From contig NZ_LT669941.1 of NCBI RefSeq assembly GCF_900128505.1, forward strand, positions 2,229,441-2,293,440: a stretch of DNA of 64,000 bases, read 5' to 3'. This DNA comes from Parabacteroides timonensis. GTDB taxonomy: Bacteria > Bacteroidota > Bacteroidia > Bacteroidales > Tannerellaceae. Numbering within the stretch: the stretch's first letter is position 1; each line of letters opens with the position of its first letter. The notes beneath the pieces were generated by a model. The model was not told where the DNA came from. It searched no databases and worked only from the letters and a program-made list of their open reading frames with translations. Below, in pieces: positions 62,910 through 64,000 of the stretch. The translations under genes and the position numbers were made by a program.

Positions 62910-62984
62910 CGCTCAAAAACAAGCATGAATTGATCTGAAAGTAAATAAATCCTTAATAACCTAATAAATCTAAAATTCAAAAGT

Positions 62985-64000
62985 ATGATAAGAAAACTAT
63001 TTCTCAGTTTGCTATCCTTCATATTATGTACAGGAATAGCATTTGCTCAAACAAAAAAAGTAACTGGTACCGTTACCTCTGCAGACGACGGGCTACCGGT
63101 TATTGGAGCATCCATTATTGTTAAAGGTACAACTGTCGGAACAGTAACAGACATGGATGGTAAATTTTCGCTGGAAGTCCCCAACGAGGGTAAAATACTC
63201 CAGATATCTTTTGTAGGCATGAACTCACAGGATGTAGCGGTAAAGCCTCAGGTTACAGTTGTTCTTCAATCCGATACGCAAGACCTGGAAGAGATCGTCG
63301 TTACGGCACAAGGACTTACCCGTAAACAAAAATCATTGGGTTATGCAACTCAGCAACTCAAAGCAGATGAGTTAGTCCAGGTTCGTCAAACAGATCTGAA
63401 TAATGCCTTGGTTGGTAAAGTATCGGGAGTTCGCTTCATCGGCTCTTCCGGTGCGACCTTCGATCCGGGCAAAATTGTATTACGCGGAACCTCTTCATTA
63501 ACTGAGGCCGGAGGTAACGAACCGATCTATGTTGTCGATGGAGTTATCACCAGTAATATGTCTATCAATATGGATGATGTAGCTTCCGTGAACGTTCTAA
63601 AAGGACCGGCAGCCACTGCATTGTATGGAGCACGTGGTGGCAACGGTGCTATTATCATTACATCCAAAGGAGGTACAGGCGAACACAGTGAAATAACGGT
63701 AAGCCACACTATCGCCTGGGATAAAGCAAATATCCGCTACGACCTGCAGGACGAATACGGTGGAGGTTATTTAGGTGCCGATGCCGAAATGCCCATATTT
63801 AAATATGATCCGAATAAGCATCCGGCATACCTGCAAAAGCTGGATGGTGTCCGTTATTATGACTACAACAACGATGCCAGCTGGGGGCCAAAACTGGATG
63901 GTCGCGAATATGCCCCCTGGTACGCATGGGACCCGACAGACCCTCGATTCGGACAAACAAGCCAGTGGACTTCGCAGATGGACCTGAACGATTTGTTCCG
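62985..64000 (+). CDS. SusC/RagA-type TonB-dependent receptor, N-terminal part (runs off right edge)
   Basis: 338 codons of an open frame that continues past the window. Signal peptide MIRKLFLSLLSFILCTGIAF-AQ, then the carboxypeptidase-like N-terminal extension (KKVTGTVTSADDGLPVIGAS, GTVTDMDGKFSLEVP). A TonB box-like segment (LEEIVVTAQG) and the start of the plug domain follow (GKVSGVRFIGSSG, IYVVDGVI, NVLKGPAATALYGARGGNGA). SusC proteins import glycans through the outer membrane with a SusD lipoprotein, presumably encoded to the right. The inverted repeats upstream suggest on/off switching. Confidence 0.95.
   Translation, partial: MIRKLFLSLLSFILCTGIAFAQTKKVTGTVTSADDGLPVIGASIIVKGTTVGTVTDMDGKFSLEVPNEGKILQISFVGMNSQDVAVKPQVTVVLQSDTQDLEEIVVTAQGLTRKQKSLGYATQQLKADELVQVRQTDLNNALVGKVSGVRFIGSSGATFDPGKIVLRGTSSLTEAGGNEPIYVVDGVITSNMSINMDDVASVNVLKGPAATALYGARGGNGAIIITSKGGTGEHSEITVSHTIAWDKANIRYDLQDEYGGGYLGADAEMPIFKYDPNKHPAYLQKLDGVRYYDYNNDASWGPKLDGREYAPWYAWDPTDPRFGQTSQWTSQMDLNDLF

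Overview
The window is chromosomal DNA of a gut-type Bacteroidales bacterium, most plausibly Parabacteroides. The evidence is the 16S rRNA start at the left edge, Bacteroidetes -7 promoter boxes (TAnnTTTG), a hybrid two-component regulator, a SusC-type receptor, lipoproteins, InlB-type repeat surface proteins and anaerobe-type nitrogen genes. The genus call rests on general resemblance, not on a search.

Layout. 0-1 kb: 5' end of a 16S rRNA gene (minus strand) with two tandem promoters. 1-8 kb: pirin, lactaldehyde reductase (fucO), a Dps-like ferritin, a Crp/Fnr regulator divergent from hcp, mscL and an aspartate kinase. 8-17 kb: a potassium (kdp) operon on the minus strand, reading small ORF-kdpF-kdpA-kdpB-kdpC-porin-kdpD(N-terminal part)-histidine kinase-lysC. 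17-20 kb: a CAT-like acetyltransferase and a secreted toroid protein. 20-32 kb (minus): a hybrid two-component regulator, a sigma-54 response regulator, a second Crp/Fnr regulator, a porin, cytochrome c biogenesis genes and nrfAH. 32-41 kb: an OmpA lipoprotein, two very large tandem paralogous surface proteins and two tandem lipoproteins. 41-49 kb: a cytosolic hybrid kinase, a DUF6261-like gene with decaying 42-bp repeats, L-fucose permease with a mutarotase, and a DUF4153 membrane protein. 49-54 kb: ferritin, an SGNH esterase and a glycine betaine ABC transporter. 54-62 kb (plus): a structured RNA, a DUF3298 lipoprotein, rsmG, an MBL hydrolase, gcvP, a glycosidase-like lipoprotein and an MFS transporter. 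62-64 kb: a putative invertible segment in front of a SusC gene that runs off the edge.

How the genes fit together. hcp and nrfHA form a reactive-nitrogen module. Each has a Crp/Fnr-type palindrome centred exactly 29.5 bp upstream of its -7 box, and two Crp/Fnr genes with similar recognition helices lie beside them. The kdp operon has split KdpD sensor parts but no KdpE. It carries instead a convincing -24/-12 sigma-54 promoter, and a sigma-54 response regulator lies about 8 kb away. fucO, fucP and the mutarotase belong to L-fucose use, but the central fuc enzymes are not in the window.

Most interesting non-coding features: (1) a ~272-nt minus-strand RNA at 54143-54414 with promoter, three hairpins, a T-tract and a perfect 7-nt loop-loop complementarity; (2) a pair of 17-bp inverted repeats containing AGTTC-N5-GAACT that bracket about 0.6 kb ahead of susC, an apparent phase-variation switch; (3) a four-unit array of 22-bp operator-like repeats between kdp and the acetyltransferase gene. 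All sites were found by eye; no searches or folding programs were run.
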